A stretch of 25,364 bases of DNA from Candidatus Bathyarchaeota archaeon (lineage in GTDB: Archaea; Thermoproteota; Bathyarchaeia; Bathyarchaeales; Bathycorpusculaceae). A program made the position numbers and the translations under genes. Shown one piece after another: positions 6,626 to 14,417 of this stretch. The notes under the pieces are model-generated. The model was not told where the DNA came from. It did no database searches and worked only from the letters and a program-made list of their open reading frames with translations. The stretch is from contig PIYA01000002.1 of NCBI GenBank assembly GCA_003601785.1, positions 1 through 25,364 on the forward strand. The letters run 5' to 3'. Numbering within the stretch: position 1 is the stretch's first letter; each line of letters begins with the position of its first letter.

Positions 6626-7606
6626 ATGGGGGTAACTGCCTCAGCTCCCGCCAAGGTGATACTTTTCGGAGAACACTTCGTCGTCTACGGTGAACCAGCC
6701 ATAGTGTTAGCCATAGACAAAAGAGCATACGCAAAGGCTGAACTCCGCGAGGACAAGCTTTTACACGTGCATTCGGTAAACCTTAACCTCTCAGGATATT
6801 TCGATGGTGAAGCCTTCAGGGTTGAACAAGGTGATGAAAAAAGGGCTAAATTCAAGCTTGAACCAATCAAAGTGGCGGTTGAAAAAGTTTTAGAATTTCG
6901 CGGAGAAAAAGTCGGCTTAGACATCGAGGTGAACTCAACGGTTCCAGTTGCAGCTGGTTTAGGCTCTTCAGCCGCCGTTGCATCCGCCGTAGCCGCCGCC
7001 GTCGGCGGATTGTTGAACGTGAAGATGTCAAAGGAAGACGTTTTCCGTATATCATATGAAGCTGAAAAGGTTGTGCATGGAACCCCTTCAGGAATAGATC
7101 CAGCCATCTCAACGTTTGGCGGGGCTCTTCTGTTTCAGATGGATACGGGTTTCAAACCATTAGAAACCAAGGATGTCCCCTTGATTGTGGGTGACACTGG
7201 TGTTGAAAGGTCCACGGGTGTACAGGTTGCGAAGGTTCGAAGTGTGAAGGAGAGGTATCCACGTGTTGTGGAGGGCATGATGCGGACGGCTCGTGAGGTT
7301 GTTTTGAGGGCAATAGACGCGTTGAAAGAGAGGGATTTAGAAACCGTTGGTGATCTGATGAACATCAATCACGCGTTGCTTTGTGGTTTAGGGGTTTCAG
7401 ATGAATCCTTAGAGTGGCTTATAAACGCTGCGAGAAAAGCTGGAGCTTTGGGTGCAAAATTAACGGGTGCTGGTGGCGGAGGATGCATGATAGCGTTGGC
7501 TGAGAATGAAAGGCTTGAACAGGTTTTAAAAGCGGTTCAAAGAGTTGGTGGAAGAGCCTTCATAGCGAAGAAAACAGATGAGGGTGTGAGAATTGAGCAA
7601 ACCTAA
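6626..7606 (+). CDS. mvk: Mevalonate kinase
   Basis: GHMP-family kinase of 326 residues that phosphorylates mevalonate to mevalonate 5-phosphate. Motif 1 is SAPAKVILFGEHFVVYGEPA (residues 6-25). The ATP-binding loop is PVAAGLGSSAAVASA with GLGSSAA at 111-117. The aspartate region is HGTPSGIDPAIS, and motif 3 is GAKLTGAGGGGCMIAL. The ATG at 6626 has GTGGT at 6617-6621 before it. A GTG at 6617, using the last base of the MEMO1 stop, would add three residues. The 3' end overlaps the next kinase by 14 bp. Together with the next three genes it forms an isoprenoid-precursor operon. Confidence 0.95.
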   Translation: MGVTASAPAKVILFGEHFVVYGEPAIVLAIDKRAYAKAELREDKLLHVHSVNLNLSGYFDGEAFRVEQGDEKRAKFKLEPIKVAVEKVLEFRGEKVGLDIEVNSTVPVAAGLGSSAAVASAVAAAVGGLLNVKMSKEDVFRISYEAEKVVHGTPSGIDPAISTFGGALLFQMDTGFKPLETKDVPLIVGDTGVERSTGVQVAKVRSVKERYPRVVEGMMRTAREVVLRAIDALKERDLETVGDLMNINHALLCGLGVSDESLEWLINAARKAGALGAKLTGAGGGGCMIALAENERLEQVLKAVQRVGGRAFIAKKTDEGVRIEQT

Positions 7607-8408
7607 CCCTACAGTCCTGAAAATAGGCGGTTCCGTAATCACCGACAAAAGCAAGGAGCTTCAGGTGAGGATGGATGTTATAAACCGCTTGGCAGACGAA
7701 ATAAAAAGAGCGGCTGTTCCAAAACTGATTATAGTTCACGGTGGAGGAAGTTTCGGGCATCCACTTGCACAAGAGTACGGCGTCAAAGAAGGTTTAAAAG
7801 AGAACTCACAGAAAATTGGTTTTTCAGAAACTCATCACGTTATGACCGTACTTAACGGCTTGTTCATGGACGCTTTGATATGGCGAAACATTCCAGCCGT
7901 GTGCATCACTCCTTCTTCGTGTATAATAACGGAAAACGGGAGAATCAAACATTTTGAGGATAAACCGTTAAAAAAGCTGTTAGAGATGGGATTCTTACCT
8001 GTTCTCTACGGCGATGCGGTTTTGGACACAAAGCTGGGGTTCACAATACTGTCTGGGGATCAACTTGTTTCCAACATTGCCACAAGGTTCAACGCGGAGC
8101 GCGTTATAATAGGTGTTGATGTTGACGGGTTGTATGATGCTGACCCGAAAGTTGAAGAAAAAGCAAGGATGTTTAACCGCTTAACATTAAAGGAGCTTAA
8201 AAATCTCCACAGCAGAGTGGGTAAACCGAAAAACTACGATGTGACTGGTGGAATGTTCGGCAAAATAACTGAACTGTTGCCAGCCGTAGAATCTGGAATA
8301 CCTGTGAAAATCGTAAACGCGACAAAGCCAAACTATATTTACAAGGTTCTCAAAGGAGAAAAAGTAAAGGGTACCTTAATCGAAAAGGGAAGAGTAAGAG
8401 TTGGCTAG
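7593..8408 (+). CDS. ipk: Isopentenyl phosphate kinase
   Basis: 271-residue member of the amino-acid kinase fold, converting isopentenyl phosphate to isopentenyl diphosphate. The glycine-rich start is TVLKIGGSVITDKSK. The diagnostic catalytic histidine is present at His56 in VHGGGSFGHP; the related carbamate and glutamate kinases lack it. The nucleotide-binding part has GVDVDGLYDADPK and DVTGGMFGKI. The start is a TTG at 7593, overlapping mvk by 14 bp, with GGTG at 7583-7586. Its presence after mevalonate kinase, with no phosphomevalonate kinase gene nearby, fits the archaeal mevalonate pathway. Confidence 0.95.
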   Translation: MSKPNPTVLKIGGSVITDKSKELQVRMDVINRLADEIKRAAVPKLIIVHGGGSFGHPLAQEYGVKEGLKENSQKIGFSETHHVMTVLNGLFMDALIWRNIPAVCITPSSCIITENGRIKHFEDKPLKKLLEMGFLPVLYGDAVLDTKLGFTILSGDQLVSNIATRFNAERVIIGVDVDGLYDADPKVEEKARMFNRLTLKELKNLHSRVGKPKNYDVTGGMFGKITELLPAVESGIPVKIVNATKPNYIYKVLKGEKVKGTLIEKGRVRVG

Positions 8409-9495
8409 AAAAACAAGAAAACGTAAGGCAGACCACATAAGAATCTCCTTGGAAAAAGACGTTCAAGCCAGAAAAACCACAACGTGTTTTGAAGACATCC
8501 ACTTAATCCACAAGGCTTTACCAGAGATAAACAAACAAGAAATAAATCTTTCAACAGAAGTTTTTAATCACAAATTTTCCGCACCCTTAATCGTGGGAGC
8601 CATCACGGGTGGAACACCAGAGGCAACAAGAATTAACGCTGCAATAGCGGAGGCTGTGGAAGAGTTGGGCTTAGGCATGGGTGTTGGAAGCCAGAGAGCA
8701 GCCATAGAAGACAAAAAGCTTGAAAAAACATTCACCATAGCTCGGAAAAAGGCTCCAAACGCTTTCTTAATAGCGAATATCGGTGGAGTACAACTCGTAA
8801 ACGGATACAGCATAAAAGAGGTGGAAAAAGCCGTAGCGATGATTGAGGCAGACGCCATCGCGATACATCTCAACCCATTACAAGAGGCGATTCAACCAGA
8901 GGGACAAACAAACTTCAGAGGAATTCTTGAAAAGATAAGTGAAATCGCAGAGAAAATCGACAAGCCCTTGATAGTTAAGGAAACGGGAGCTGGAATAGCC
9001 GCTGAAGAAGCGAAAAAGCTTGAAACCGTTGGTGTGAATGGTATAGATGTCAGCGGGGCTGGTGGAACAAGCTTTGCAGCAGTCGAGTATTACCGTGTTA
9101 AAGGACCGAAAAACAGTTTTCAAAGAAGGCTTGGCGACGTTTTTTGGGATTGGGGCATACCCACCGCCATAAGCGTCGTTGAAGTTTCTCAAAGTGTAAA
9201 AATTCCCGTCATTGCTTCTGGTGGAGTGAGAGACGGCGTGGACATGGCTAAGGCTCTGGCACTAGGTGCAAACCTGACAAGTCTATCACAGCCAATACTG
9301 CAAGCAGCGGTTAAAGGAGCAAGGGAAACAAAAAATGTTCTTTCACTTTTAATCGAGGAGTTGCGAAACGCGATGTTTCTTGTTGGAGCAAACTCTGTTC
9401 AAGAGTTGCATAAGGTTCCATTGGTTATAACTGGTAAAACCGCTGAATGGTTACGGGTGAGAGGTTTTAAACCGGAAAAATATGCGCGAAGGTGA
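8401..9495 (+). CDS. fni: Isopentenyl-diphosphate delta-isomerase, type 2
   Basis: 364 residues of FMN-dependent type 2 IPP isomerase, which interconverts isopentenyl and dimethylallyl diphosphate. Visible signatures are RKADHIRISLEKDV at the start, APLIVGAITGGTPEATRINA and GMGVGSQRAAIE. AIAIHLNPLQEAIQPEGQTN carries the conserved glutamine/glutamate pair, and DVSGAGGTSFAAVE and VIASGGVRDGVDMAKALALG form the flavin phosphate site of the TIM barrel. The TTG start at 8401 is the first possible one after an in-frame stop and overlaps ipk by 8 bp. Its ribosome-binding site is weak, so coupling with ipk is likely. Confidence 0.95.
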   Translation: MARKTRKRKADHIRISLEKDVQARKTTTCFEDIHLIHKALPEINKQEINLSTEVFNHKFSAPLIVGAITGGTPEATRINAAIAEAVEELGLGMGVGSQRAAIEDKKLEKTFTIARKKAPNAFLIANIGGVQLVNGYSIKEVEKAVAMIEADAIAIHLNPLQEAIQPEGQTNFRGILEKISEIAEKIDKPLIVKETGAGIAAEEAKKLETVGVNGIDVSGAGGTSFAAVEYYRVKGPKNSFQRRLGDVFWDWGIPTAISVVEVSQSVKIPVIASGGVRDGVDMAKALALGANLTSLSQPILQAAVKGARETKNVLSLLIEELRNAMFLVGANSVQELHKVPLVITGKTAEWLRVRGFKPEKYARR

Positions 9496-9499
9496 ATAA

Positions 9500-10573
9500 A
9501 TGGTAAATATTGAAAAATTTCTGGAAGAAAAAGCCGCTTTAATAGACAAGGTAATCGAGAAGTATATTCCGAGAAAGTTCTCCGAAAAAACCGTTCTTTT
9601 CAAGGTTAACCCACCACGCTACGCTTACAGTTTAGAACCCGTAAACAAAGCTGTAGCCGAACCCATCTGGGAATTCCTTGACAGAGGCGGAAAAAGATGG
9701 CGTCCAGCCCTCTTCCTCTTAATCTGTGAGGCACTAGGTAAAAAACCTGAAGATTTCCTCGACTTCGCGATAATTCCAGAGGTAATCCACAACGGAACGT
9801 TGCTAATAGACGACATTGAGGACTCATCTGAATTCCGAAGGGGAAAACCCTGCACGTACAAGATTTACGGTTTAGACATAGCCATAAACGCTGGAAACGC
9901 CATGTACTATCTACCGCTCCTACCTTTAATGGAGCATAAAGACAAGATTTCAACAGAAAAGCTCTGCAAAATCTACGAGATTTACGTGAAAGAGATGATT
10001 AACCTCAGTCTCGGTCAAGCGATGGACATAGCGTGGCATAGAGGCTTGGCAAACGCGGATGAAATAACAGAGAAAGACTACATGCAGATGTGCGCCTATA
10101 AAACCGGAACCTTGGCGAGGTTATCCGCAAAAATCGCCGCTGTCCTAGCCGATGCAAACGATAAGCTTGTTGAAAAGCTTGGACGTTTCGCTGAAAGTGT
10201 GGGCGTAGCCTTTCAGATGCAAGATGACGTCTTAGACTTGACGGGTATGGAATTCGCGGAGAAAAAGGGTGGAAGAGGACAAGACATAACGGAAGGCAAA
10301 AGAACCTTGATAGTCATTCACACGTTGGAAAACGCAAACGAGAAAGACAAGAAGAGACTCGTTGAAATATTGAGGATGCACACTTCAGATCAGAGACTAA
10401 GAGACGAAGCGATAACCATTATGCAAAAATACGGGTCGATAGAATATGTGAAACGGTTCGCCAGAAGAATAGTTGAAGAAAGCTGGAAAGAAGTTGAAGA
10501 ACTTTTACCAGCTTCAGATGCGAAGGAAAAATTAAATGCCTTCGCAAAGTTTCTAATTGAAAGAAAGATTTAG
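9500..10573 (+). CDS. idsA: Polyprenyl (geranylgeranyl-type) diphosphate synthase
   Basis: 357-residue trans-prenyltransferase that condenses dimethylallyl and isopentenyl diphosphates. The first aspartate-rich motif is DDIED (104-108) followed by RRGKP, and the second is DDVLD (242-246) in FQMQDDVLDL. GGKRWRPALFLL is the IPP-binding region. Small residues (Gly, Thr) lie at positions -5 and -4 before the first motif. Bulky residues there limit chain length in farnesyl synthases, so a C20 or longer product is inferred. GGTGA at 9491-9495 precedes the ATG. The gene follows the isomerase by 4 bp and would feed archaeal ether-lipid synthesis. Confidence 0.93.
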   Translation: MVNIEKFLEEKAALIDKVIEKYIPRKFSEKTVLFKVNPPRYAYSLEPVNKAVAEPIWEFLDRGGKRWRPALFLLICEALGKKPEDFLDFAIIPEVIHNGTLLIDDIEDSSEFRRGKPCTYKIYGLDIAINAGNAMYYLPLLPLMEHKDKISTEKLCKIYEIYVKEMINLSLGQAMDIAWHRGLANADEITEKDYMQMCAYKTGTLARLSAKIAAVLADANDKLVEKLGRFAESVGVAFQMQDDVLDLTGMEFAEKKGGRGQDITEGKRTLIVIHTLENANEKDKKRLVEILRMHTSDQRLRDEAITIMQKYGSIEYVKRFARRIVEESWKEVEELLPASDAKEKLNAFAKFLIERKI

Positions 10574-10588
10574 CCTAAAACAGAGTGT

Positions 10589-12346
10589 TTGGTCTTGCCA
10601 GAAGAAAACGCTGAACTCGCAGAGTTAATCAGAAAAATCGCTTTGATAAACGCGGTTAAACATGAAGGAAAAGCGCAGTCAGCCCCAGTCATCGGAAAAC
10701 TCTTGGCTGAAAAACCAGAACTGAAACCAAAAGTGAAGGAAATCGCAAGTCTGGTCAGCAAAATCGTTCGGGAAGTTAACAGTTTTTCACTGACAGAGCA
10801 AAAACGCATTGTTAAAGAGAAATGGCCGGAAACGCTGGTGAAGGAGAAGGTTGAAGAGGTGAGGCGTCTCCCTCCGCTACCTAACGTGGAAAAGTACGCT
10901 AGGGTTGTTACGCGTTTCTCCCCGAATCCCGACTGTGTTTTACACCTCGGCTCAGCTAGAGCCATAGTCCTATGCTATGAGTACGCACACATGTATCATG
11001 GTAAGTTTATTTTACGCTTCGAAGACACAGACCCGAAATTGAAGAGACCTGTGTTGGAGTTTTACAACCGCATTAGGGAAGACTTGGCTTGGCTGGGATG
11101 CAAACCGGATGAGGAGTACATTCAGAGTGACAGAATCCCAATTTATTATGAGTATGCTGAAAAACTGTTGAAAGATGGAAAAGCCTACGTCTGTACATGT
11201 CCACCTGAACGTTTCAGAGAAAAGATATCGGCCAAAAAACCGTGTGAATGCCGAAGCCTGCCACCAGAAGAACAGTTGGAACGATGGAAACGCATGCTTG
11301 AAGGTCAATACAAGGAAGGCGAAGCCGTGGTTCGAATAAAGACAGACCTGAACCATCCGAACCCCGCTGTTCGAGACTGGCCAGCACTACGCATCATAGA
11401 TGCCGAAAAATATCCTCATCCACGTGTGGGAAACAAATACAACGTTTGGCCACTGTACAATTTCGCCTGCGGATTGGACGACCACCTTATGGGTGTAACC
11501 CACATAATCCGAGGAAAAGAACATTACACGAACATGGTTAGACAAAAGTACATGTATGAATACTTAGGCTGGCAGTATCCAGAGGCAATTCATTACGGCA
11601 GACTGAAAATCGTTGGAGCTTCTCTGAGCAAGTCAAAGATAGTTCAAGGGATAAGAGAAGGCATCTACAAGGACTGGGATGACCCGAGATTAGCCACTTT
11701 TGCTGCTTTAAGAAGACGTGGAATAACGCCTGAAGCCATCCGAAAACTGATAATAGACGTTGGACCGAAAACTTCTGATGTTGTCTTAAGCTGGGAAAAC
11801 CTCTATGCATACAACCGCAAAATCCTAGACCCGAAATCGGACAGATACTTCTTTGTACACAACCCCGTGCAGTTAACTGTTAGAGGAGTTCCAGAGAAGT
11901 TTACGGCAAAGATTCGCTTACATCCGGAGAATCCTGAAAGAGGATTTAAAGAATACATCATAGAACCACGGGGAAAAGACAAATCTGTATTGTTTTGGAT
12001 TTCCAAGAAAGACGTGGAGCAGTCAAAAACAGGAAAAATAATGCGCCTTATGGGACTGTTTAACATGAAAATTGAAAAAGCCAATGTGTATTCCGTTGAG
12101 GCTTCATTCACAAGCAAGTCCTACGAAGAAGCAAAAAAGGCTGAAGCACCGCTGATTCACTGGGTGCTCATTGGAGCTGATATGCCTTGTGAAGTCGTTA
12201 TGCCGGATGCAACGGTAGCCGAGGGAATAGCTGAAAGTTTTTGCAGAAAGTTGAAGCCAGACGATGTAATACAGTTTGAGAGATTCGGCTTCGTTAGAAT
12301 AGACAAGGTAAATAGGAAGTTAACAGCCTATTATGCACACAAATAA
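10589..12346 (+). CDS. gltX: Glutamate-tRNA ligase, archaeal type
   Basis: 585-residue class I synthetase charging tRNA-Glu. An N-terminal helical extension of about 100 residues precedes the catalytic core, as in archaeal/eukaryotic GluRS. The HIGH motif appears as PNPDCVLHLGSAR (112-124) and the KMSKS motif as GASLSKSK (about 343-350). CTCPPERF with CEC forms a probable zinc knuckle near 205-225. The C-terminal part is the beta-barrel anticodon domain, not the bacterial helical one. Start codons are ambiguous: TTG at 10589 or TTG at 10595, with weak GAGTG upstream. Its place after the prenyl synthase is shared with other archaea, and no functional link to isoprenoids is implied. Confidence 0.96.
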   Translation: MVLPEENAELAELIRKIALINAVKHEGKAQSAPVIGKLLAEKPELKPKVKEIASLVSKIVREVNSFSLTEQKRIVKEKWPETLVKEKVEEVRRLPPLPNVEKYARVVTRFSPNPDCVLHLGSARAIVLCYEYAHMYHGKFILRFEDTDPKLKRPVLEFYNRIREDLAWLGCKPDEEYIQSDRIPIYYEYAEKLLKDGKAYVCTCPPERFREKISAKKPCECRSLPPEEQLERWKRMLEGQYKEGEAVVRIKTDLNHPNPAVRDWPALRIIDAEKYPHPRVGNKYNVWPLYNFACGLDDHLMGVTHIIRGKEHYTNMVRQKYMYEYLGWQYPEAIHYGRLKIVGASLSKSKIVQGIREGIYKDWDDPRLATFAALRRRGITPEAIRKLIIDVGPKTSDVVLSWENLYAYNRKILDPKSDRYFFVHNPVQLTVRGVPEKFTAKIRLHPENPERGFKEYIIEPRGKDKSVLFWISKKDVEQSKTGKIMRLMGLFNMKIEKANVYSVEASFTSKSYEEAKKAEAPLIHWVLIGADMPCEVVMPDATVAEGIAESFCRKLKPDDVIQFERFGFVRIDKVNRKLTAYYAHK

Positions 12347-12364
12347 TAGAGGAGAAGACGGCGG

Positions 12365-12664
12365 ATGCGTAAACAAGACAAAATAATTATATGGCCTGCA
12401 TATTTTGACTCAACAAAGACGCGGAACGAGGGAAGAAAAGTTTCTAAAAGCCTAACCGTGGCTTCTCCTAAAATTCAAGAGATAAAACAAGCTGTGGAGA
12501 AGCTTGGTTTGGAACATGAGCTTGTTCCCGATGCCAGTTATCCTAAGACCCCGTGGTTGAAGACGGGTATGCTTCTTGTGGTGAAGAGGAAATCGAAAAA
12601 CGAGACGCTTAAAAAAATCGCCAAGCAACTGTTAAAAATTCGGAAGGCAACACGGACAAAATAA
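12365..12664 (+). CDS. srp19: Signal recognition particle 19 kDa protein
   Basis: 99 residues with the SRP19 signature IIIWPAYFDSTKTRNEGRKV at the start and a basic C-terminal helix (LLKIRKATRTK). SRP19 binds the tips of 7S RNA helices 6 and 8 and prepares it for SRP54. PDASYPKTPWLKTGMLLV matches the second RNA-contact region. The ATG at 12365 follows a purine-rich stretch (ggagaagacggcgg) 18 bp after gltX, so it probably ends the long plus-strand operon. The stop is 3 bp from the end of the convergent eS8 gene, leaving no room for separate terminators. Confidence 0.93.
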   Translation: MRKQDKIIIWPAYFDSTKTRNEGRKVSKSLTVASPKIQEIKQAVEKLGLEHELVPDASYPKTPWLKTGMLLVVKRKSKNETLKKIAKQLLKIRKATRTK

Positions 12665-12667
12665 CGC

Positions 12668-13063
12668 TTAAGCTTCCTTCTCACCTATAAGAACAGCGTT
12701 TATTACCCCGTTTTGCCCTGGACGTGAGGTCACACGCGCCAATCCCAGCGAGGTTTCTATTATCGCACCTTTTGTTATCACTCCTCTGCGGTCGTAATCG
12801 ACGTTTGCAGGGTTTCTGATAACACGTGAAATTTCAACCTTCTCCGTTTTCCCGGTTTTCGGATCTGTCACGCAAGCGTAATTGTCGCTTAAAATCTTAA
12901 TCTTTACGTTTCCCCCTCTTCCACGGGCAATTTTCCTTTTTCTCTCACCCAACATGGTTTCTGCTGGAAAAGAGCCCCTTTCAAACTTTCTTTTTCCTCT
13001 GTAAGCTCTTTTCCTGCCTCCTGAAGGTTTCCTTTTATGCAGATCGCCGTGCCAGACAGACAT
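12668..13063 (-). CDS. rps8e: 30S ribosomal protein eS8
   Basis: 131 residues of archaeal S8e. The start is SVWHGDLHKRKPSGGRKRAY, followed by FERGSFPAETMLGERKRK, VRGRGGN-like basic sequence and the C-terminal KGAIIETSLGLARVTSRPGQ. eS8 is specific to archaea and eukaryotes and binds near the foot of the small subunit. It is a single gene on the minus strand, convergent with srp19. The ATG has GGGAT a few bases upstream, and a TATA-like element lies at 13117-13125. Confidence 0.96.
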   Translation of the reverse strand: MSVWHGDLHKRKPSGGRKRAYRGKRKFERGSFPAETMLGERKRKIARGRGGNVKIKILSDNYACVTDPKTGKTEKVEISRVIRNPANVDYDRRGVITKGAIIETSLGLARVTSRPGQNGVINAVLIGEKEA

Positions 13064-13116
13064 TTATATCCCTTTTCCGATTTTATTTTGAGTTGTTCCT
13101 TATCATCGTTGCTTTA

Positions 13117-13125
13117 CATATAAAG
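13117..13125 (-). promoter_or_regulatory. Putative TATA box for rps8e
   Basis: On the minus strand this reads ctttatatg, about 55-60 bp before the eS8 ATG, which would leave a leader of roughly 30 bases containing the GGGAT site. A second AT-rich stretch (aaaataaaa, minus strand, 13081-13089) is closer and would give a leaderless message. The rest of the 245-bp gap 13064-13308 shows no gene or RNA that I recognise. Confidence 0.4.
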
Positions 13126-13269
13126 ATTTATGTTGTTCGTTTCCAAACATAGCTTACAGCAACCGCGTTTGGGCTTCGTACGAGATATAATTAATACTCT
13201 AAGAAACACGAAAATTACTTAAAGAGTTATGGAAGATTTTCCTGATACTGTGTTGGGAAACGGGTAAAG

Positions 13270-13278
13270 TTTATATTT
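13270..13278 (+). promoter_or_regulatory. TATA box of the AbrB/VapC operon
   Basis: Sequence tttatattt lies about 35 bp before the AbrB ATG at 13309, placing the transcription start near 13299-13303. It directly abuts a perfect palindrome, so a protein on the palindrome would block polymerase recruitment. Confidence 0.6.
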
Positions 13279-13292
13279 TCCCACTGTGGGAA
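13278..13292 (+). promoter_or_regulatory. Palindromic operator of the AbrB/VapC operon
   Basis: TTCCCAC-T-GTGGGAA is a perfect 7+1+7 inverted repeat between the TATA box and the expected transcription start. The half site recurs as TTGGGAAA at 13253-13260 and GTGGGAAA at 13301-13308, the latter just before the ATG. AbrB-type antitoxins commonly bind palindromes in their own promoter, so autoregulation is inferred. Confidence 0.65.
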
Positions 13293-13308
13293 TAAACTTG
13301 GTGGGAAA

Positions 13309-13560
13309 ATGAGCACTAAAGAAGTAAGTGTTGACGATAAAGGAAGAGTTTTAATCCCCAAGGAAGTCCGCGACAGGGTGGGGTTAAAAGCAGGGGGAAG
13401 GGCTCGACTGAAAGTAGAGAATGAAAGAATTATCATTATGCCCCCAACTTCACCTGAGGAGTTCATAGAAGAAATGGAGGGCTGCATCAGGGAAGGAACC
13501 CCCACAATTAACCCTTTAAAGCTTAAGAAAATTTGGGAAACCACAGAAAAACAAAAGTGA
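13309..13560 (+). CDS. vapB: AbrB/MazE-type antitoxin (VapB)
   Basis: 83 residues. The first half is a clear AbrB/SpoVT swapped-hairpin DNA-binding domain: STKEVSVDDKGRVLIPKEVR, then DRVGLKAGGRARLKVENERI. The remaining residues (SPEEFIEEMEGCIREG and a charged end) are the usual toxin-binding tail. The stop is 7 bp before the PIN-domain gene, an antitoxin-first order typical of VapBC pairs. It should neutralise the toxin and repress the operon through the upstream palindrome. The pair interrupts an otherwise housekeeping neighbourhood, which suggests gain by transfer. Confidence 0.9.
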   Translation: MSTKEVSVDDKGRVLIPKEVRDRVGLKAGGRARLKVENERIIIMPPTSPEEFIEEMEGCIREGTPTINPLKLKKIWETTEKQK

Positions 13561-13567
13561 CTTAGAA

Positions 13568-14002
13568 ATGATATTTCTCGACTCCAACATGTGGTGTTAC
13601 TATTTTGACCGACGCCTACCTGAACACGAGTACGTACGCGAACCCATACGAGAAATCATAAAAACGGAGGAAATCGCCTGCAACACCATTATAATCATGG
13701 AAGTAGCCCACTACCTCGTCAGACACTTCCCAGCAAAAACTGCCCGCAAGAAAATAGAATGCTTCGTAAATCTGAGAAACATGAAAATTGTAGACTTTAA
13801 TAAGCAAATAATGATGGAAGCCCTCGAAAACCTCATCGAACACGCCTATACATACGGCTTAGGAGGAAGGGACGCAACAGTAATAGCCACACTAAAATCG
13901 TTACACATAAAGAAAATCCTCTCCCACGACAACATCTTCAAGCGGCTAGCAACCAAACTCGCAATAGAAGTCATAGATCCCATACCTACAAAGCTAAAAT
14001 GA
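13568..14002 (+). CDS. vapC: PIN-domain ribonuclease toxin (VapC)
   Basis: 144-residue PIN domain. The acidic metal-binding residues are in place: Asp5 in MIFLDSNMW, Glu45 in IIIMEVAHYL, Asp102 in GLGGRDATVIATLK and Asp121 in SHDNIFKRL. PIN toxins are Mg-dependent endoribonucleases, often cutting tRNA or rRNA loops. The target here cannot be read from sequence. The ATG has GTGA at 13557-13560 (the antitoxin stop region) 7 bp upstream, so translation is coupled to the antitoxin. The gene is intact, with no stop or frameshift. Confidence 0.92.
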   Translation: MIFLDSNMWCYYFDRRLPEHEYVREPIREIIKTEEIACNTIIIMEVAHYLVRHFPAKTARKKIECFVNLRNMKIVDFNKQIMMEALENLIEHAYTYGLGGRDATVIATLKSLHIKKILSHDNIFKRLATKLAIEVIDPIPTKLK

Positions 14003-14013
14003 TTAGAATGTCC

Positions 14014-14032
14014 AGGAAGCATCGCGCTTCCT
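14014..14032 (+). terminator. Small hairpin after vapC
   Basis: AGGAAGC-ATCGC-GCTTCCT forms a perfect 7-bp stem with a 5-base loop, 11 bp after the vapC stop. No T run follows, so a classical terminator is doubtful. It may stabilise the 3' end of the message or be a protein site. Confidence 0.3.
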
Positions 14033-14135
14033 AAGTCGCTGAACCTTTCAAATACATGAACAAAATTTGCCGTTTTACTTCACCTCTGATGCTTAATATT
14101 AAATAGTGAGTTGTTATGTTTTACCTTGAAGGAAT

Positions 14136-14408
14136 ATGAAGATTGTTGAAACAGAGAGAGGCGTAACTGTAAGTGTTCATGTTAAACCGCGGTCGCGAAA
14201 GTTCAAGGTGATAGTGGAAAACGGTGAAATTGTCGTTCACTGTAGGGAAGAACCGGTTAAGGGGAAGGTGAACAAGGAACTCGTTAAGGAGTTTTCACGG
14301 CTTTTCCATAAGCGGGTCGAACTTATTTCAGGTTTCACTTCAAAACAGAAAGTGTTGCTGATAAGAGATGCGGATAGAAAAGAGGTTGAAAAACATTTAT
14401 TCTCCTGA
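14136..14408 (+). CDS. DUF167 (YggU) family protein
   Basis: 90-residue protein of the DUF167/YggU family. The family pattern is visible: VSVHVKPRSRKFKV near the start, a central GKVNKELVKEFSRLF helix (usually KANxxL) and VELISGFTSKQKVLLI near the end. Members have a small alpha/beta fold and no proven function. The ATG at 14136 is preceded by GAAGGA, and an AT-rich stretch (ttaatattaaata, 14093-14105) is a plausible TATA element. The gene stands alone between the toxin-antitoxin pair and the convergent release factor. Confidence 0.85.
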   Translation: MKIVETERGVTVSVHVKPRSRKFKVIVENGEIVVHCREEPVKGKVNKELVKEFSRLFHKRVELISGFTSKQKVLLIRDADRKEVEKHLFS

Positions 14409-14417
14409 CTGAACCGT

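Noticed and set aside
13064..13308. Possible small RNA in the gap between eS8 and the antitoxin
   Set aside because: No stable stem, box C/D pattern or tRNA-like fold could be made out apart from the promoter elements.
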